Of a stretch of DNA of 7,431 bases, positions 6,144-7,431 are shown piece after piece. A program made the position numbers and the translations under genes. Positions within the stretch are counted from its first letter, which is position 1, and each line of letters begins with the position of its first letter. Source of the stretch: Sulfurimonas sp. (GTDB lineage: Bacteria; Campylobacterota; Campylobacteria; Campylobacterales; Sulfurimonadaceae); NCBI GenBank assembly GCA_021157485.1, contig JAGGWO010000073.1:1-7431 (forward strand), written 5' to 3'. The notes under the pieces are model-generated. The model saw only the letters and a list, made by a program, of their open reading frames with translations, was not told the DNA's origin and did no database searches.

Positions 6144-6344
6144 TTAATTACTTCGCGCTAATGCTGCGAAGTCTATCTCCTCTTTTTTCTCTTTATTATC
6201 TTGGACTTTTTTATCCTCTTCATAAGAGCCAGTTGTAAATAAGTACTCACTTTTCTTTAAAATACACCCTTTTATACCAGGAACACAGGCAGTCTTTAAA
6301 AGCTTGCACTGTCCATTTGCATCATGCTGACAAGTCCAACCCAT
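6144..6344 (-). CDS. Small four-cysteine protein of unknown function
   Basis: I do not recognise this 66-residue protein. Its first half carries four regularly spaced cysteines, Cys5, Cys13, Cys20 and Cys27 (C-x7-C-x6-C-x6-C, with His7 nearby), and includes WTCQHD and CVPGIKGC. The arrangement suggests a bound metal (zinc or iron-sulfur) or a disulfide-knotted fold. There is no signal peptide or membrane segment, so a cytosolic metal site is more likely. Residues 40-66 are highly charged (Lys/Glu-rich) and probably helical or disordered. The ATG lies 2 bases after the stop of the lytic transglycosylase gene, so it is co-transcribed and likely coupled; only a weak GAGAAAAG stretch precedes it. 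Clean tail-to-tail packing with the GAF operon and the tight coupling support a real gene. It is the last gene of its operon in this window. Confidence 0.72.
   Translation of the reverse strand: MGWTCQHDANGQCKLLKTACVPGIKGCILKKSEYLFTTGSYEEDKKVQDNKEKKEEIDFAALARSN
6151..6171. terminator. Possible bidirectional terminator hairpin between convergent operons
   Basis: CTTCGC (6151-6156) and GCGAAG (6166-6171) form a perfect 6-bp stem around a 9-base loop, at the junction of the GAF operon and the convergent small-protein gene and inside the 3' end of the latter. For + transcripts a T-rich stretch follows but not immediately (TCTTTTTTCTC begins about 8 bases downstream). For - transcripts the run after the stem is only moderately T-rich. 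It is the only G+C-rich dyad I noticed at a gene junction in the window. The call is tentative. Confidence 0.35.
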
Positions 6345-6346
6345 CT

Positions 6347-7327
6347 CTACTTTTCTCTGCTTAAGTAGTGTGCGTCATAGGCCAATCTCATTACACCCAC
6401 AGCATAGTTTGATGAGTTGTTGTATCTCATAATTTTTTTTGTATATTCTCTAAGATATTTTAGATCATCTTTTCCAGCTGTAAAGCATTTATAAACTTTT
6501 CCATGTTTGCTTTTTTCATACACAAAAGAGCAGTTTTCATATTTATGCTTATATTCATAGTCATACCACTGGGATTCTATCTCTGGAATATCTGGCATCT
6601 TATTCCAATCTATGAGCGCGTCAAACTTTGCTTTTTTGTGTAAAAACTTTGCAGCAGACATAATAGCGTCTTGCATTTTTGTTAAATCAACAGCTTTTTC
6701 ATCGTAACTCTCAACATATATAAAACTGTTTGGCATAAACTGAGGTATACCTATTGCGCCTGCATAAGAGCTAGGTAGATTACACTGCTCAGGCTCTACA
6801 CCTTTTTTATAACAGTGTGTGATGATAGAAGCCATATTTGTCTTACCCATCTTTAAAATCCATTTTTCTCGTGCTGTTTTTGGGTCAGTTCTTACAACCA
6901 TTGTGTTAAAAACTATAAAAGCATCATGAGTTGGTTTAATTCTTCCCAGTTTTGTTTCTTTAAGTAAAATAGCAGCGATTATCTCACGGTTCACACCGTA
7001 CTTTTTCTCGGCTTTATCATAAACTTTTTTGTACTCTTTGAGGTTAGTGACCATTTTAGGAACCTGTTTTACAAGTACATTATTGGCTTTTTTTTCATTT
7101 TTCTTATGTGTTTTAATATGACGCGGCTGTAGATATTTCCAACTAACTTCATCAAACTTCTGCGTTTTAAAATAGGAGAGTAAAAATTTATTTGCATAGC
7201 TATAAGAGACACCATTCTTTACAACTTTTTTGCATATATCTATATAGTTCTTATTTTGAAACTCGCAGTTTGTATATTTTGCAGACAGGAGGCTTGTTAA
7301 GCCAATAATTAGTAGTAGTTTAGTCAT
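6347..7327 (-). CDS. mltB: Periplasmic lytic murein transglycosylase, MltB/SLT_2 family
   Basis: This enzyme cleaves the glycan strands of peptidoglycan, forming 1,6-anhydro-MurNAc ends. It has 326 residues with an N-terminal signal sequence, MTKLLLIIGLTSLLSA, and likely cleavage after Ala16. No lipobox is seen, so it is probably soluble in the periplasm and not an outer-membrane lipoprotein as in E. coli. The catalytic block GVNREIIAAILLKETKLGR (111-129) places the acid Glu at 124, matching 'aiigvEtrwGr' of MltB/Slt35. The second hallmark, SSYAGAIGIPQFMPNSF (186-202), and the C-terminal YNNSSNYAVGVMRLA (302-315) complete the SLT_2 fold. Six cysteines (21, 32, 172, 182, 266 and 281) could form disulfides in the periplasm. 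About 100 residues of helical, lysine-rich sequence precede the catalytic domain. Its ATG overlaps the upstream nucleotidyltransferase stop by one base (TAATG). The exact subfamily, and hence the symbol, is less certain than the activity. Confidence 0.92.
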   Translation of the reverse strand: MTKLLLIIGLTSLLSAKYTNCEFQNKNYIDICKKVVKNGVSYSYANKFLLSYFKTQKFDEVSWKYLQPRHIKTHKKNEKKANNVLVKQVPKMVTNLKEYKKVYDKAEKKYGVNREIIAAILLKETKLGRIKPTHDAFIVFNTMVVRTDPKTAREKWILKMGKTNMASIITHCYKKGVEPEQCNLPSSYAGAIGIPQFMPNSFIYVESYDEKAVDLTKMQDAIMSAAKFLHKKAKFDALIDWNKMPDIPEIESQWYDYEYKHKYENCSFVYEKSKHGKVYKCFTAGKDDLKYLREYTKKIMRYNNSSNYAVGVMRLAYDAHYLSREK

Positions 7328-7431
7328 TATGCTTCGTTTATCTCTTTTAGTCTTTGTGGTGTGCCTATGTCGTGCCAGATGCCACTAAAAAGTTCACCAC
7401 TAATATTTTTATTTTTTATCTCTGCTCTTAG
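7327..7431 (-). CDS. C-terminus of a MurU-like sugar-1-phosphate nucleotidyltransferase (partial)
   Basis: Only the last 34 codons lie in the window; the gene continues past the right edge. The tail reads SGELFSGIWHDIGTPQRLKE and ends INEA-stop. The W-x-D(I/V)GTP-x-RL ending is diagnostic of the C-terminus of NTP-transferase-fold enzymes such as MurU (MurNAc-1-phosphate uridylyltransferase) and related mannose-1-phosphate guanylyl/glucose-1-phosphate thymidylyl enzymes. MurU would make UDP-MurNAc in the peptidoglycan recycling route, which fits the one-base TAATG overlap with the lytic transglycosylase gene downstream. With the catalytic N-terminus outside the window, substrate and symbol cannot be fixed. 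Confidence 0.8.
   Translation of the reverse strand, partial: LRAEIKNKNISGELFSGIWHDIGTPQRLKEINEA

Noticed and set aside
1..7431. Defence system, mobile element, CRISPR or phage content
   Set aside because: No transposase, integrase, nuclease, toxin-antitoxin pair, direct repeat array or compositional break was seen; the genes are typical chromosomal housekeeping and sensory families.

Overview
The window is AT-rich and densely coded. The longest gap between genes is about 85 bases, and there are no RNA genes, insertion sequences or CRISPR repeats. Short AT-rich promoters with clear -10 boxes, high Lys/Ile/Glu content, and a PAS-GGDEF-EAL protein, a SurA-like periplasmic protein and small GAF proteins in one neighbourhood suggest a free-living Campylobacterota (Epsilonproteobacteria) chromosome of the Sulfurimonas/Sulfuricurvum type. 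That assignment is inferred from general knowledge, without a database search.

Layout, left to right. (1) A large membrane-anchored c-di-GMP enzyme (68-2815, +) has two membrane segments, three PAS sensors, a GGDEF domain with an I-site and an EAL domain, with all key residues intact. (2) A tight + strand cluster at 2866-4711 encodes a secreted SurA/parvulin-like foldase, a zinc dCMP deaminase and a protein that looks like an IscU/NifU scaffold with its cluster-binding cysteines missing. (3) A single arsC-type reductase gene (4708-5061, -) overlaps the end of that cluster tail-to-tail by 4 bases. (4) Across a short divergent promoter region lies a two-gene + operon (5146-5649 and 5651-6136) of stand-alone GAF proteins that are clear paralogues of each other. 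(5) A convergent - strand operon enters from the right end: the C-terminus of a MurU-like sugar-phosphate nucleotidyltransferase (cut by the window edge), an MltB-type lytic transglycosylase and a 66-residue four-cysteine protein of unknown function.

Functional themes are c-di-GMP and small-ligand sensing (genes 1 and the GAF pair), envelope maintenance (foldase; lytic transglycosylase with the nucleotidyltransferase, suggesting peptidoglycan turnover and recycling), nucleotide metabolism (dCMP to dUMP) and thiol/arsenic chemistry. The order reads as ordinary core chromosome, not a mobile island. The least explained items are the cysteine-free IscU-like protein, the paired single-domain GAF proteins and the small Cys4 protein. 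I see no evidence for a defence system or another dedicated new multi-gene system.
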